Below, piece after piece: positions 23,736 through 34,600 of a stretch of DNA of 64,000 nucleotides. Within the stretch, counting starts at the first letter, position 1; each line of letters starts with the position of its first letter. Source of the DNA: Niastella sp. OAS944. Its GTDB lineage: Bacteria; Bacteroidota; Bacteroidia; Chitinophagales; Chitinophagaceae. Location of the stretch: the NCBI GenBank assembly GCA_024809215.1, contig JANUBW010000001.1, positions 1,528,744 through 1,592,743 on the forward strand. Reading direction: 5' to 3'. Made by a program: the position numbers and the translations under genes. Under the pieces are notes generated by a model, which searched no databases, was not told the origin of the DNA, and saw nothing but the letters and a program-made list of their open reading frames with translations.

Positions 23736-26159
23736 TTATACCCCGGAACTGCTATCGGTTTTCTTTTCTTTGTTGTACTTTTTAAAAAGGTCAAGTTTGA
23801 ATTTTATATTTCCATCCTCACCCGGCTTCCCGCGTATAAAAATGCTTTTACCTCCCTTTTTATCAACGCCAATATTCTCCGGGTTATAATCGTCATCACG
23901 TTTTTTAAGGTTGCTCAAAGGCACCTGTATACTTAAATCGGTAGTGCCTTTTTTGTTGTATATGCCTTCTATGAATATCGACATAACACTGGACTGAATT
24001 TCCATTCGGTTGATCTTTACTTCCTGGTTACTTATTTCAAGCCGGTTCTTTAATTCAGCAAACCTGATGTTGTCAAAATTTCTTTTTTTAAATATAAACC
24101 GTTGTAATTTTTTTATAGGTTCATAATTATTGAGGGCGCCATCTTTAAGGGAGAAATCTACCTGGCTCACGATGGTGGAAGGAATAACATGGCCGTCATT
24201 GTCAATTTTCATGGAAGCCTCAATATCTGTACTTAGCTTTCCTTCGAGGCATTGGGCCGTAAGGCCATCCTGTCCAAAATTATTAAACCCGGCAAATACC
24301 TTACTAACATCCACATTATCCATGTGTACTTCCAGGTTAGCCTGATAAAAATTTGTTCGGCTTAACAGGTCACCTTTAACGGCGAAATGCCCACCTGAAT
24401 GGTCCATGCTTACGTTATTGATAATGTAGCGATCATTAAGGAGTGTAACATCGGCCAGGACATTTCTTCCTTCAAAATTTTTATAAATAAGCTTACCTGC
24501 ATTTAATTTCACCTGAAACCTTCCCCTTTCTATAAAATCATCGAGCTTATCGGCAATGGTTTGCAACGTAGACTTTTTTGCCGATTGCCGCCTGCCCGAT
24601 TCTTTTGATTTGCACATGTATAAAAACTGGCCCAGGTTCATGACGGGCATATGAATGTTCCAGTTGATATTTGCATTATCGGGTTGGGTATTAATGAGTG
24701 TAAGCAGGCTTTTGGCCTGTCCATCCATAGTTATGGCATTGTTTAACACCTCGCATTGAAGGTTTTCTACAAACACATCCGAGTTTTTAAAAACCAGCCT
24801 GCCATTCACTTTTTTCATTTCTACCTTTCGCGGAATATATTCAATGAGTGCATCTTTAAATGAAACTGTACCGTTTAAAAAAGAGTTTGTATTATCGTTT
24901 TTCACCAACGGTCCAACATAATTCAATTGTACGTTTCCTTCGCCTTTGTTCAAATACAAGGTCTTGCTTCCTATTAGTTCGTTTAATTGGGTAAGCGGGA
25001 AATTGGAAGTGAGATCGCAGCTAAGCAAAGGTTCATTCAGATCGAGGATCTTAATATTTTTTGATTGAACAGGCAGCCCATGCCAGTTCGCTGTAAAGTC
25101 ATTTAATTCAATTTCTGAATTTGGATCTTTTCGGGGCAGGCCTGCTACCGCTTCATTGCTGTAAAAGCCATTGAAGTTAGCCTGTTCAAAATCCATGAAC
25201 AGAGTTTTTAAATTAACATCCCGCGCCTGCCATGTTACGTAAACTTTAGGGTCGCCACCTTTAAGCGCACCGTTTATAGCCGCGCTTGCGTTCAGTGGCT
25301 TATTGATATCAACAATGGAAAGAGCGTTGGCCAGCTTTTGTGGCAGGGCCGATCTTATAAAATCGTATGAAACCCTGCTTGTATGTATGCGCAGATTGTA
25401 TTGCGGTTGCGCGCTTGCCAATTCCAATTGTGCGCTCACATTAAAAGGATGGCCGGATATTTGGATGTTAATACTATCGAAGGAAAGGATTTTTGGTTCT
25501 TTTTGATATAACACATTAAAATGGCCAACGAAAACCTTGTCTTTCAAAAAGCTTCCCCTTACTGTGTTGAAGGCAAGGCTTTTTACCAGGATGTTGGTTT
25601 TGGTGGAGAATACAATACCATCTTCCTTACTATAAACTCCTGCCTTAAGCTGATTAATGACCAGGTCATACAATTTTTTCTTCTTCCTGTCATCAACAGT
25701 AAAGCGAACATTTTTTAAAACTATGTTCTTTAATTCATTTCTTACTTCGCTTTGCTCATTACTATTTGCCGAATCCTTTTTTACCTGAAGCAGATAATTA
25801 TTGGTATAACCTGTTGAATCTGTGTATAAATATAATTCGCAGTTCCTAAGCCAGATGCCTTTTATGGGCGGCCGATGATCGATCAGTTTTAACACATCTA
25901 TGCTGACAAATATCTCCTTCCCTTTAAAAAACGTATAATGATGAAGATTAAAAAGCGAGTCTGTTATATTAACATTCTGAAGTAAAACCGATACATGTGG
26001 GAAGTTCCTGATAAAGCTTAGTTCAATATTTCCAATATTTACCCGACCATTTATCTGGTTACTAATTTCCAGGGTAACCTGCCTTATGATCTTTTGTTTA
26101 TTGGCCGATACATATATAACAACAGTAATAACCAGTACCAATACAACCGCCAGAAACAA
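23736..26159 (-). CDS. AsmA-family membrane-anchored protein
   Basis: 807 residues. A single N-terminal helix (FLAVVLVLVITVVIYVSA) anchors a large periplasmic part. The N-terminal block GRVNIGNIELSFIRNFPHVSV is the AsmA N-domain signature. The C-terminal half has AsmA-like repeating beta segments (LNNYEPIKKLQRFIFKKRNF, DLSIQVPLSNLKKRDDDYN). AsmA-like proteins are thought to form beta-groove bridges that carry phospholipids between the membranes; the role here is inferred. The C-terminus KKYNKEKKTDSSSGV is hydrophilic. It has its own spaces on both sides. Confidence 0.88.
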   Translation of the reverse strand: MFLAVVLVLVITVVIYVSANKQKIIRQVTLEISNQINGRVNIGNIELSFIRNFPHVSVLLQNVNITDSLFNLHHYTFFKGKEIFVSIDVLKLIDHRPPIKGIWLRNCELYLYTDSTGYTNNYLLQVKKDSANSNEQSEVRNELKNIVLKNVRFTVDDRKKKKLYDLVINQLKAGVYSKEDGIVFSTKTNILVKSLAFNTVRGSFLKDKVFVGHFNVLYQKEPKILSFDSINIQISGHPFNVSAQLELASAQPQYNLRIHTSRVSYDFIRSALPQKLANALSIVDINKPLNASAAINGALKGGDPKVYVTWQARDVNLKTLFMDFEQANFNGFYSNEAVAGLPRKDPNSEIELNDFTANWHGLPVQSKNIKILDLNEPLLSCDLTSNFPLTQLNELIGSKTLYLNKGEGNVQLNYVGPLVKNDNTNSFLNGTVSFKDALIEYIPRKVEMKKVNGRLVFKNSDVFVENLQCEVLNNAITMDGQAKSLLTLINTQPDNANINWNIHMPVMNLGQFLYMCKSKESGRRQSAKKSTLQTIADKLDDFIERGRFQVKLNAGKLIYKNFEGRNVLADVTLLNDRYIINNVSMDHSGGHFAVKGDLLSRTNFYQANLEVHMDNVDVSKVFAGFNNFGQDGLTAQCLEGKLSTDIEASMKIDNDGHVIPSTIVSQVDFSLKDGALNNYEPIKKLQRFIFKKRNFDNIRFAELKNRLEISNQEVKINRMEIQSSVMSIFIEGIYNKKGTTDLSIQVPLSNLKKRDDDYNPENIGVDKKGGKSIFIRGKPGEDGNIKFKLDLFKKYNKEKKTDSSSGV

Positions 26160-26268
26160 TTTTAATATCCTAACAAGATATGTAAGATGTTTTTTCAGAC
26201 GGAAAATTTAGAGGTGATAATGTATTACCTCTAAGAATATAAAAAACCATGCCCGCCTGGTTTATCTT

Positions 26269-26385
26269 TTACGCCAATGGCCCGCTCACGCCATTAAATT
26301 CTTCAATTAAAGCAGGCACCTCTTCGGGGGCGCCATATGGGGTTTCAAGTTGTTTCCAAATATCAGGTGCGGTCAATGGCAACAT
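26269..26385 (-). pseudogene. 38-codon fragment resembling the N-terminus of a HEAT-type protein
   Basis: It reads MLPLTAPDIWKQLETPYG then APEEVPALIEEF and stops at 26269. The pattern W-x-x-L-x-x-x-Y-G-x-A-x-x-V-P-x-L-I-x-x-F is how several small HEAT-repeat/immunity-like proteins begin. The rest of such a protein is missing. It may be a truncated relic or a genuine short gene. Confidence 0.35.
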
Positions 26386-26429
26386 GGTATAGTTTTATTT
26401 TTATTCAAGGTAAGGAATTGTAAAATTAG

Positions 26430-26460
26430 AATGCCGCCCCATCTATTTCGAAGCGGCATT
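26430..26460 (-). terminator. terminator of the tail-fibre-like gene
   Basis: AATGCCGC/GCGGCATT stem with a 15-base loop just past the stop of the gene at 26480. The T-run on the minus strand is weak. Confidence 0.5.
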
Positions 26461-26479
26461 TTCGTTTATGTCGACTAAA

Positions 26480-27427
26480 CTATTTAGCCAAAACAATCTG
26501 TTTGCTCTGAACTGTTTTACCATTCACTTCAAGGGAGACAATATAAATACCGGAAACCACTGTACTTTCTCCCAGCGTAAAGGTTATGCTGCTGCTGTTT
26601 GCCTGTTTAACATCAAACCGCCTGATCACCTTGCCTGCCTGATCGCTGATATTTATAAAAGCATTGGTGCTTCCTGAGGGGTAGCTATACTTGATAGTAG
26701 TACCTGATGTTACCGGGTTGGGGCTTACATCCAGGCTGCTGGTTTTTACAACATCTATTTCTATACGGCCATTGGTAATGGTTAACAGCTGTTGCAGTTG
26801 TTGCAAAGTGTTTTCCAGCTTTTCAATTCTTTCCTGCAACGCAGTTATTGTACTTGCATTAGTTACTGCAGTTTGACTGCTAACATAAACATTACCATCG
26901 TTGCCAACAACCAGCGCATTACCAGTACCGGCCGGCAAATTTTCGAACCGAACACTGCCGTTAGTATGTAACCTGGCGGTAGGTGCAATGGTATTGATGC
27001 CAATATAACCATCGCTGGTAACCCGAAATGCTTCGGTGGTGTTAGGACCTGTAGTAAGCAGGATATTGCCACCCGGAGTGATAGATTGAATTATAAAATC
27101 GCCCGACTTTGCGGTGGGGCTATAATGTCCTGATGCAGTAGCAAGACCAATTTTGGCCCAATTAGAGGGCGGCAAGGTATGTGTTGCAGAAAACAATATA
27201 GATGGTCCCGAACCGGTAAGCGCCAAATTCGCATCGGGATAATACCCGTTATTAGCAATGTGCAGTAATCTAACAGGGTTGGTTGTGCCAATACCTACAC
27301 TACCGCTGTTATAATAAACATTACTACCATTTGTGCCCCATTGTGCCTGTGCAGCTTGTGAAAGAAAAATGCCTGAGAGCAAAACCAATGCTGTTCTGGC
27401 TTTAGAATAAAGTATAGATGTTTTCAT
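26480..27427 (-). CDS. secreted tail-fibre-like protein with T9SS sorting domain
   Basis: 315 residues. It has a signal peptide (about 1-29) and then short repeats typical of phage tail fibre or structural proteins (GSVGIGTTNPVRLLHIAN at about 42-60 and GYIGINTIAPTARLHTNGSV at about 142). A coiled coil follows (TALQERIEKLENTLQQLQQL), then a type A T9SS sorting domain (VSPNPVTSGTTIKYSYPSG onward, ending GKTVQSKQIVLAK). No S74 peptidase is present. Probably an exported fibrous trimer on the cell surface; role unknown. Such proteins are frequent in gliding Chitinophagaceae. Confidence 0.85.
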   Translation of the reverse strand: MKTSILYSKARTALVLLSGIFLSQAAQAQWGTNGSNVYYNSGSVGIGTTNPVRLLHIANNGYYPDANLALTGSGPSILFSATHTLPPSNWAKIGLATASGHYSPTAKSGDFIIQSITPGGNILLTTGPNTTEAFRVTSDGYIGINTIAPTARLHTNGSVRFENLPAGTGNALVVGNDGNVYVSSQTAVTNASTITALQERIEKLENTLQQLQQLLTITNGRIEIDVVKTSSLDVSPNPVTSGTTIKYSYPSGSTNAFINISDQAGKVIRRFDVKQANSSSITFTLGESTVVSGIYIVSLEVNGKTVQSKQIVLAK

Positions 27428-27664
27428 AATGTAATTCCAGTTTTTTATTAAAGGTAATTACATCAGTTTTACAGGGCAGGTTGAGTTAACAAGCGTGCAG
27501 TTTTAGCAATAGGCGTGCAGATTTAGCCAATAATCGTGTAGATCATTTAGAGCCCTGTTGTAAACCGGCGAAATAGTTTAAATACGCTTACCCGCCAACA
27601 TATGTGGCTTACAGGCGCCCTATATATTCCCATCGGAAATTATCCATCGCCCACCCGCAATAGC

Positions 27665-30202
27665 TTATGGCAACAACTTCTGCGCCCGGTACAAATTATC
27701 GGTCGACTGCAGGATCTTCGCCTTTAGCTTCGGATTGTAGTTGGGATACTTTAACAGGAATTGCTGCACCACCTGCCAGGCTTCCTTTGTTTGGTATGAA
27801 CCGAACGTGGAACTCAACCAGTTTTGCGGAAAGAAGATATCGCCCGTGCGTTGGATCTCTTCAACCAGTTCAAGACTTTGAGGCAAATACTTATATGAGG
27901 TTGATTGGCGTAATGGGTGATGAAGATATGCCAGCGCAGTTCCTACCCAGGCTTCCTTTGCCCTGTTCTTTCGCTCAGCAAGGCTGGCAAAGAAACTGTC
28001 CCTATCTGCAACGCTGGCCGATAATGCCGGCAACAGAAAATCTAAGCGTGCTTTTTTATCGGCATCTTTCAGGCGGTCACACTGTTGCGTTATAACCGAT
28101 GATGCAGTATCATTCTTCAATGCAATAGTAAGCGCCAGTGAAATATAATCCTCTTCTGCCAGTTTAATACCTGCAGGCGGCTGCTGTTGTTTCCACACCT
28201 CATACATGCGCTTGCCTGCTACTTCACTGGTATACACATTTTGATAAGCCCTGAACAATAACTTTTTATTATTCGGCTGCGTTTGTTCTTCCATAGCTTT
28301 CCACAATGCCTCTTCTAACTGCGACGCAAATGCGGCACGGTCATTGGGCTTACTAAACGCCCAATAAAGACTGGTGATGTAACTGGTAAGAATTCTGAGA
28401 TTGGTCTCTTCCTTTTCACTGATTAAACCTTTGGTGAGCAATGCAAGCAATTCTTTGGGCGACAAATACCGGCCCGACAATACATTCTCATAAACATTTA
28501 CATAAGCAGATGCACGACTCACCGCACTCTTCAGACTGAAGATCTGCTCCTGCATGATCTTATCGGCCGGAAAAAGTCCATACCCTATTCCATCTGCATT
28601 GAACAATATAAACTGTGGCTTAGCCAGTCCTGTCGCAGCTTTCAGTTGCATGTTGGCAGTATTCATATGAACGGGAATGGTGCTAATACTATCAGCATAC
28701 ACCAGCGTTACCGCAAAAGCCTGTGGCCAAATGCGCGCCGCACCCGATTCGGGACGTTGAGTTATATTGAGTTTATCAATCTTATCGCCTTTATAACTTA
28801 CTGTATAATCGAAAACGGGGCGACCGGGTTGATTTACCCATACCTTGTTCCAGCTTATAAGATCGTACTTACTGTATTTGGCAAGGATTTGCACAAGATC
28901 GTTCCAGGTAGCATTGGCGTAGGAATATTTATGAAGATATTCTTTTATACCTTTCTGAAAATTCTCTTTCCCCATCAGTAATTCCATCTGCCGCATCATA
29001 ATGGGAGCTTTATGATAGATGATGTTACCATACATACTACCCGCCTCCTGCAGATTATCGAGTTGCTGGCGAATGGGATTGGCGCCAGGCGTACGATCAA
29101 CGCCATAAGCGGCGGGATAATGATCTTGCAGAAATTGTAAATTGAACGTTTCTTTCCCCATCAATTGCTCAATCACTTTATCGGCCATAAAATTGGCGAA
29201 CACTTCTTTCATCCACACATCATTGAACCATTGCATGGTTACCAGATCGCCAAACCACATATGCGCTGTTTCGTGCGAAATAAGATTGGTGCGTGCAAGC
29301 AGCTGGTCTTTCGTAGGTTCTTTCAAAAACAGTGATACCGCTTTGTATTGCACTTCACCGGGATGCTCCATACCGCCAAACTGAAAATCGGGAATGGCCA
29401 CAAAACCAACTTTCTGAAAAGGATAACGAATACCCGTCCATGCTTCCAAAAAACGAAGCGCATCGGCATGAGCCTGAAATATGGAATCTACATTGCTACC
29501 GGGGTCAGTTTCGCGATAAAGAAATTCTGCATTATACCGCCCCACCTGTTTTTGCGCGCGGGTATATTTTCCGGCGGTAAAAGAGAAAAGGTATGTAGGT
29601 AATGGATCTGAATCGGTAAAATTATAAATGGTTTGTGAACCGTTGCGGGCGCTGTCTTTCAATTTACCGTTGGCCAATACTTTCCAGTCGGCTGGTACAC
29701 GCAAGGTCAATGCAAAACGTGCTTTCAGATCGGGCTGATCGAAACAGGGAAAAACGGTACGGGCACGATCGGGAACGAACAGTGCATACAGGTAATCTGC
29801 ATTGCGGTTCAGCGAAGCATCGCCAGCGGTAAATTGTAGCCCAATGGTATTATTGCCTTTATGCAAATGCGTGGGCGCAATAACAATATGCTCATTTTCG
29901 AGCTTCGGCGTAATCGTTTTGCCATTAACGGTCAATGCTTGTAAATGATCGGCCGGCTGTTTGAAATCGATCTGTAGCGGTTGTGTGTTAGTTTTCAAAC
30001 TCAGGTATATAGTTTCTGCAGCCTGTATACTTTCGTTTTGGGTAGCGGGAATTGTAAAGTCGAGCTGGTAACGAATATCAGTTATCTCTGCACGACGGTG
30101 GATTGCCAATTCGCTTGAAACGCCTGTGGTTACGGTTTGCTGTGCAATAGCAGAAGAGCCGATGACGAGCATCAGGCATATATTTCTCAAAATCTGGATC
30201 AT
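27665..30202 (-). CDS. M1-family zinc aminopeptidase, secreted
   Basis: 845 residues. A signal peptide (about 1-20) is followed by the N-terminal beta-domain. The exopeptidase motif appears as FGGMEHPGEVQ (276-286; the usual GAMEN is changed to GGMEH). The zinc site HETAHMWFGDLVTMQWFNDV carries His310, Glu311 and His314, with Glu333 as third ligand. A long helical C-terminal domain follows. The enzyme should trim N-terminal residues from peptides outside the cytoplasm. It starts 83 bases after the stop of the SusD gene at 30286 on the same strand, so it may belong to the FecR/SusC/SusD locus and supply its substrate. Confidence 0.93.
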   Translation of the reverse strand: MIQILRNICLMLVIGSSAIAQQTVTTGVSSELAIHRRAEITDIRYQLDFTIPATQNESIQAAETIYLSLKTNTQPLQIDFKQPADHLQALTVNGKTITPKLENEHIVIAPTHLHKGNNTIGLQFTAGDASLNRNADYLYALFVPDRARTVFPCFDQPDLKARFALTLRVPADWKVLANGKLKDSARNGSQTIYNFTDSDPLPTYLFSFTAGKYTRAQKQVGRYNAEFLYRETDPGSNVDSIFQAHADALRFLEAWTGIRYPFQKVGFVAIPDFQFGGMEHPGEVQYKAVSLFLKEPTKDQLLARTNLISHETAHMWFGDLVTMQWFNDVWMKEVFANFMADKVIEQLMGKETFNLQFLQDHYPAAYGVDRTPGANPIRQQLDNLQEAGSMYGNIIYHKAPIMMRQMELLMGKENFQKGIKEYLHKYSYANATWNDLVQILAKYSKYDLISWNKVWVNQPGRPVFDYTVSYKGDKIDKLNITQRPESGAARIWPQAFAVTLVYADSISTIPVHMNTANMQLKAATGLAKPQFILFNADGIGYGLFPADKIMQEQIFSLKSAVSRASAYVNVYENVLSGRYLSPKELLALLTKGLISEKEETNLRILTSYITSLYWAFSKPNDRAAFASQLEEALWKAMEEQTQPNNKKLLFRAYQNVYTSEVAGKRMYEVWKQQQPPAGIKLAEEDYISLALTIALKNDTASSVITQQCDRLKDADKKARLDFLLPALSASVADRDSFFASLAERKNRAKEAWVGTALAYLHHPLRQSTSYKYLPQSLELVEEIQRTGDIFFPQNWLSSTFGSYQTKEAWQVVQQFLLKYPNYNPKLKAKILQSTDNLYRAQKLLP

Positions 30203-30285
30203 GTGTAATTTAAGTTGCCAGCAGCAATATTAGCCGGTTTGGGCATTATTTCAAAACGTAATACCCCGTTAATACACACAATTCT

Positions 30286-31650
30286 TTATTCTCTTGGGTT
30301 TTGAACGATCTTACTACCGGTGATAGCGTCTTCAGGTATTGGTAAAGTATATCGAAGATCATTTGGCGGAAGCTGATATAAATTATCGTTCACTTTGCGG
30401 CGTAACCATATTCCGGCGCCTTCTTTGTTTAAGCGTCTCAGATCTGTCCAGCGGAGTCCACGAAATACGAGTTCTTTTTTGCGTTCTTCAAGGATCAGTT
30501 GTACAGCGTTCCTTATGGAAGCTGCGCTATAAGGTTGAAATGAGTTTGTTGCGTACCTGTTCTTTAATAAGATATTTAGATCTTCCAATGCCCCTTGTAT
30601 GTTACCGATCCGGGCTCTGCACTCTGCTCTGATCAGGTATACTTCGTCGGTGGCAAGACCGCTGAAAGAAAACTGGTTTCCTGTATAGCTGGAACTGTAT
30701 ATATGCTGATTATTGGAGTATGGCTTAAAAAAAGCATTTCTTCGAAGGTCGTCAACAGCGTAGGACGCGTATAAGGCGCTATCTACCATACAACCATATC
30801 CCGTTCTTGCAACTATAAACCCATTACTACTCAGCAGGTTGCTGTTATACAGGATCTCGTCATTCAAATTTGAAATTGGAAAAACTACTGCATAATTCAG
30901 CGAATTATAATCCATAAGTTTAGAGTACTGTTGTAAGCAGCTATCAGCATAAGCACCAGCTTTCGTATAGTCTCTCATACTAAGAAATACCCTGGCCAGC
31001 ATAGCATAGGCTGCCGGCTTAGAGGGTTGGCTGGGATATACCTTATCTCTTAGCAACCTTCTTGCCTGTAGCAGGTCGGCGATCACCTGCTCGTAACTGG
31101 CCTTCATGGAAGCCCTTGAGTATACAGAATTGATATCGGGCGTAAGAGGTAGTGCAATGCCGTTATCGCTCAATGCGGTGGTACTTTCGTAGGGCACTGC
31201 AAACACCTGTAACAAATTATAAAAGGCATAAGCCCGTAAAAAACAGGCTGAGCCTTCAATATTATTCTTTTCAGCTTGTTCTATGTCGCTCACATTTATA
31301 TCCAATAGTGCATTTATCACTTCATTGGCAATGTATACCTGCGAATATGGGATGGAATAATCAGGAACATTGTTCTGCCCTTCAAAAATATCAACCTTCC
31401 AGGTATATGCATTTTGCTCTGGTTTGCTTACATACGAAAAAAGGCGGGTTTCTATATAATAGCTATCCGTCGAAGTTTCACCCAATACAGGCGTTTCGTT
31501 AAAAACAGCTTTATTATTTAACAGGCTTTGACAATCGGCCAGGGTTTTGATGGTTGATGAATTAGGATCAATCTCCAGGTATTTTCTCTTGCTACAGGCG
31601 ATAATAGCAAACGTACAGATAAGCAGCAAAATGGGTTGGAAGTAATTCAT
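30286..31650 (-). CDS. SusD/RagB-family lipoprotein of the FecR-linked locus
   Basis: 454 residues, with a lipoprotein signal (lipobox IIAC, Cys19). SusD blocks are SACFLRAYAFYNLLQVFAVP, DEVYLIRAECRARIGNIQGA and ERKKELVFRGLRWTDLRRLN. It lies 23 bases downstream of the STN-type SusC. The compact size (usual SusD 500-570) is common for members linked to FecR systems. Substrate unknown; the neighbouring M1 aminopeptidase hints at peptides or glycopeptides. Confidence 0.93.
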   Translation of the reverse strand: MNYFQPILLLICTFAIIACSKRKYLEIDPNSSTIKTLADCQSLLNNKAVFNETPVLGETSTDSYYIETRLFSYVSKPEQNAYTWKVDIFEGQNNVPDYSIPYSQVYIANEVINALLDINVSDIEQAEKNNIEGSACFLRAYAFYNLLQVFAVPYESTTALSDNGIALPLTPDINSVYSRASMKASYEQVIADLLQARRLLRDKVYPSQPSKPAAYAMLARVFLSMRDYTKAGAYADSCLQQYSKLMDYNSLNYAVVFPISNLNDEILYNSNLLSSNGFIVARTGYGCMVDSALYASYAVDDLRRNAFFKPYSNNQHIYSSSYTGNQFSFSGLATDEVYLIRAECRARIGNIQGALEDLNILLKNRYATNSFQPYSAASIRNAVQLILEERKKELVFRGLRWTDLRRLNKEGAGIWLRRKVNDNLYQLPPNDLRYTLPIPEDAITGSKIVQNPRE

Positions 31651-31673
31651 TGTGGTTTTAAAAGTATGACAGG

Positions 31674-34600
31674 TTAAAAATGAGCTGTAACAGACAAACT
31701 TACATTGAGGGGATCGGGCAGCATGCCCGTTACGACATCAGGATCAAGCTGTTTCTTATTTGCGCTCCACAGAATACCAACGTTGCTCAATGTAATTCCC
31801 AATTGCAACCGGGTATTGTTTTGTCTGCTTTTTTGGCTTCTCCAATTATACATCAACTGCAGGTATTGCAACCTGATATGGTCTCCGCGTTCTATTAAAG
31901 TTTCACTGTATTGATAAAAAAACTCCCTATTTGCGTCAAAGTAAGGTTTTAAGGCTGGAACAGTAGTAATTCTTTCATCACCTGGCGTCTTCCAGCGTTT
32001 ATAAAAATCTCCGTGTATACTGGCGCCATTCAACAGGTCAAAAGCATTTAGAGAAGTACGCCTGAAATAATATTTGAACTTACCGGTTATTTGAAATGAG
32101 AGCATTAGGTCCCTATAACGTAAGGTATTCGTAATGCTGCAAAAAAAATTTGGCGTACCGGGTCCTATATACTTTAATGATCGGGGATCAGGCGAAGTGA
32201 TAATACGCAAATAATCCTCACTCGCCATATTGTCAATATAACCAATTGGGTCGCCCCAGCCATCAAGGCCTCGCATTGGAAAAGCAAAAATGGCATCTAC
32301 CGGATATCCCTTACGCGGAATATAAGTAGCAGGGTTAACATATTGCCAGGCTTCATTCAACAGTAGTTCCCGCGATTGCACCTTGTTGGTAGTATAACTC
32401 ATCCACCCCTTTGTTTCCCATTCAAATCCCCTTTTTATTTTATTCGATGTACTGATATTCCCGCTTCGCAGATTAATGGTATATATATTCACATCGATAC
32501 CAAATCCGCTTAAACGGCCGGTATTACTTTTTATCAGCCCCATACCTGAAGTTGGGTCAGCATTAAAATAATCTAACAGCTTATTTCCCCTTTTCCTATA
32601 AGCATCAATACTTACCTTTATAAGATGGTGGTGGTTTACTATATCGATCCCTATATTGAGCATACGCATTTCTTCAAATTGCAGGTTTGCATTACCGGGA
32701 TTATTAATATATGCTATTGGCAGATCGCTTGCAGGATCGTTCACCATGCTGATTGTAGCGCTCCATGGTGTTTGCAAGCTGCCATTGCCGGTTTTGCCAA
32801 TTGAGCCGCGCAGCCTTAAATAAGGAAATTCTTCCGGATAAAAACTAAATTCATGAAGATGTACCAGCGCCCCTGCAGCCCATAATGGAATAAAGTGTCG
32901 ATTAGTATTGCTACCAAACTGGTTCGATTTGTCGCGGCGAAAAGAAAATGATACCGTTATTTTCTTTGACCAGTTATAAAAAGCATTACCAAAATAGCTG
33001 ACATAATAATCGACTGAATCTTTTCGTCCCGCAGCTGCGGGTACCTGATTGCGTGTAGCCGGGTTTGTATATTGTGGAAAATACGTTTTGAAATCGATGG
33101 GCGTTTGCGTGTAAGGCAAATTATAGCCATAAAAGCGACTTGTATTGATCCGGCTATTCAATCTTTGCGATTCAGTTCCCCCAATAATGGTGAATTCATT
33201 ATTCTTCCATCGGGGATTATAATTCAGTTGTACCCGTAAGTTATTAACATTGGTGTTTGATTTATATTCATCAAGTATAGCCCCCGCCGGAATGGGCATT
33301 ACAATACCTGATGGTGTAACCTGGGCAAATTGATTCCGCAGGTTGCGCACATAATAAGAACTGGCATTATGTTCTATTTCGTGATCGAGTTTTAACTGGC
33401 TGAATTGGTATAAGGTCTGTAATTGCAGTGCAGGAAAAATTTTATAGCCGGCCTTTGCATTGGTCATTAAGTATTGATTCCTGCTTACATTATTGGCAAG
33501 ACGTAATTCCTGTAAAGGGCGCATGCGCCAATCGTGCAAATTGCCATTTCCTACCGTATCTATATAGGTGCTCCGAAACTGATAAGGCACAGGCAAAGGT
33601 CTTCCATCAGCATCTGCCAACCGCAGATAAGAAGGGCCATCAGGAGGTGATACAAAGTTATCCAGGATACGATTACCTGAATAAGATACACTGGTGCTAT
33701 AGGAAAATGCCTTGTTGCGGTACTGCATATTTCCCTGCACTGTTATACGTCTGTGCTCATTCCCCTTTTCATTGTAGAAAGAGCGGCCATAACTCATAGA
33801 ACCATAATAAGTAAAACTATCACAGCTACCTGATACACTTACTGCATTTTGATTCGTAAAGGCAGGCCGATAAAAATATTTTTTTATATCCTTCCTGATG
33901 TCATTGCTTTTGAAATCGTTTAGAATGGCATCTTTCTGTTCGGCAGTAAAGTATCCTTTTTTATACTTAATTAATGTTTCTATTACCGGAGTAACAGGTA
34001 CATTCAAATTAAACCTCTCAATAGCTCTATAAACGTGATCTTCGAACATATTTTCTTCCAGCAAAACATAATCTTTCGCCTGCACAGCAGGCATATAATT
34101 AACATCAGGCCGGTGACTATAGGTTAAAAAACTGTTGACCGAAAACTCTAAAGGTTGATTTTTGCTGGCCTTATTAGTTTTAATTATAAAAACACCGTTC
34201 GCAGCTCGGGTACCATAAATGGCGGTTGCAGATGCATCTTTGGCGATGGTGATGCTTTCAATATCATTTGGGTTCAGCATATACAGATCACCGTAAAAAG
34301 GAAAATCGTCAAGGACCACCAATGGCTGTGCATTGCTGTAAATGGTACTACGGCCACGAATGGAGCCCATATTCACAATTGTTCCCGGATTTGTTTGTAA
34401 TGCAGGTAAATAGCCACTGAAGCCATATTTAAAACTTTCTTGCACATTAAAAGTCGGCACTTGTGCAGCAACAAACGGAGGCGTTCTAAGCACCATATAG
34501 GAACCGGTAACATTTTCCTGAGGTATCTCCTGGTAACCGGTATGCACAACAACAACAGGAGGTAGTTCATTAACGACCTTTGAAAGTTCGATTATGATAG

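Larger units (their letters stand above)
26160..26479. other. spacer with a gene fragment and terminator
   Basis: 320 bases. The only content I can name is a 38-codon minus-strand fragment (26269-26385) and the terminator hairpin at 26430-26460. Confidence 0.4.
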
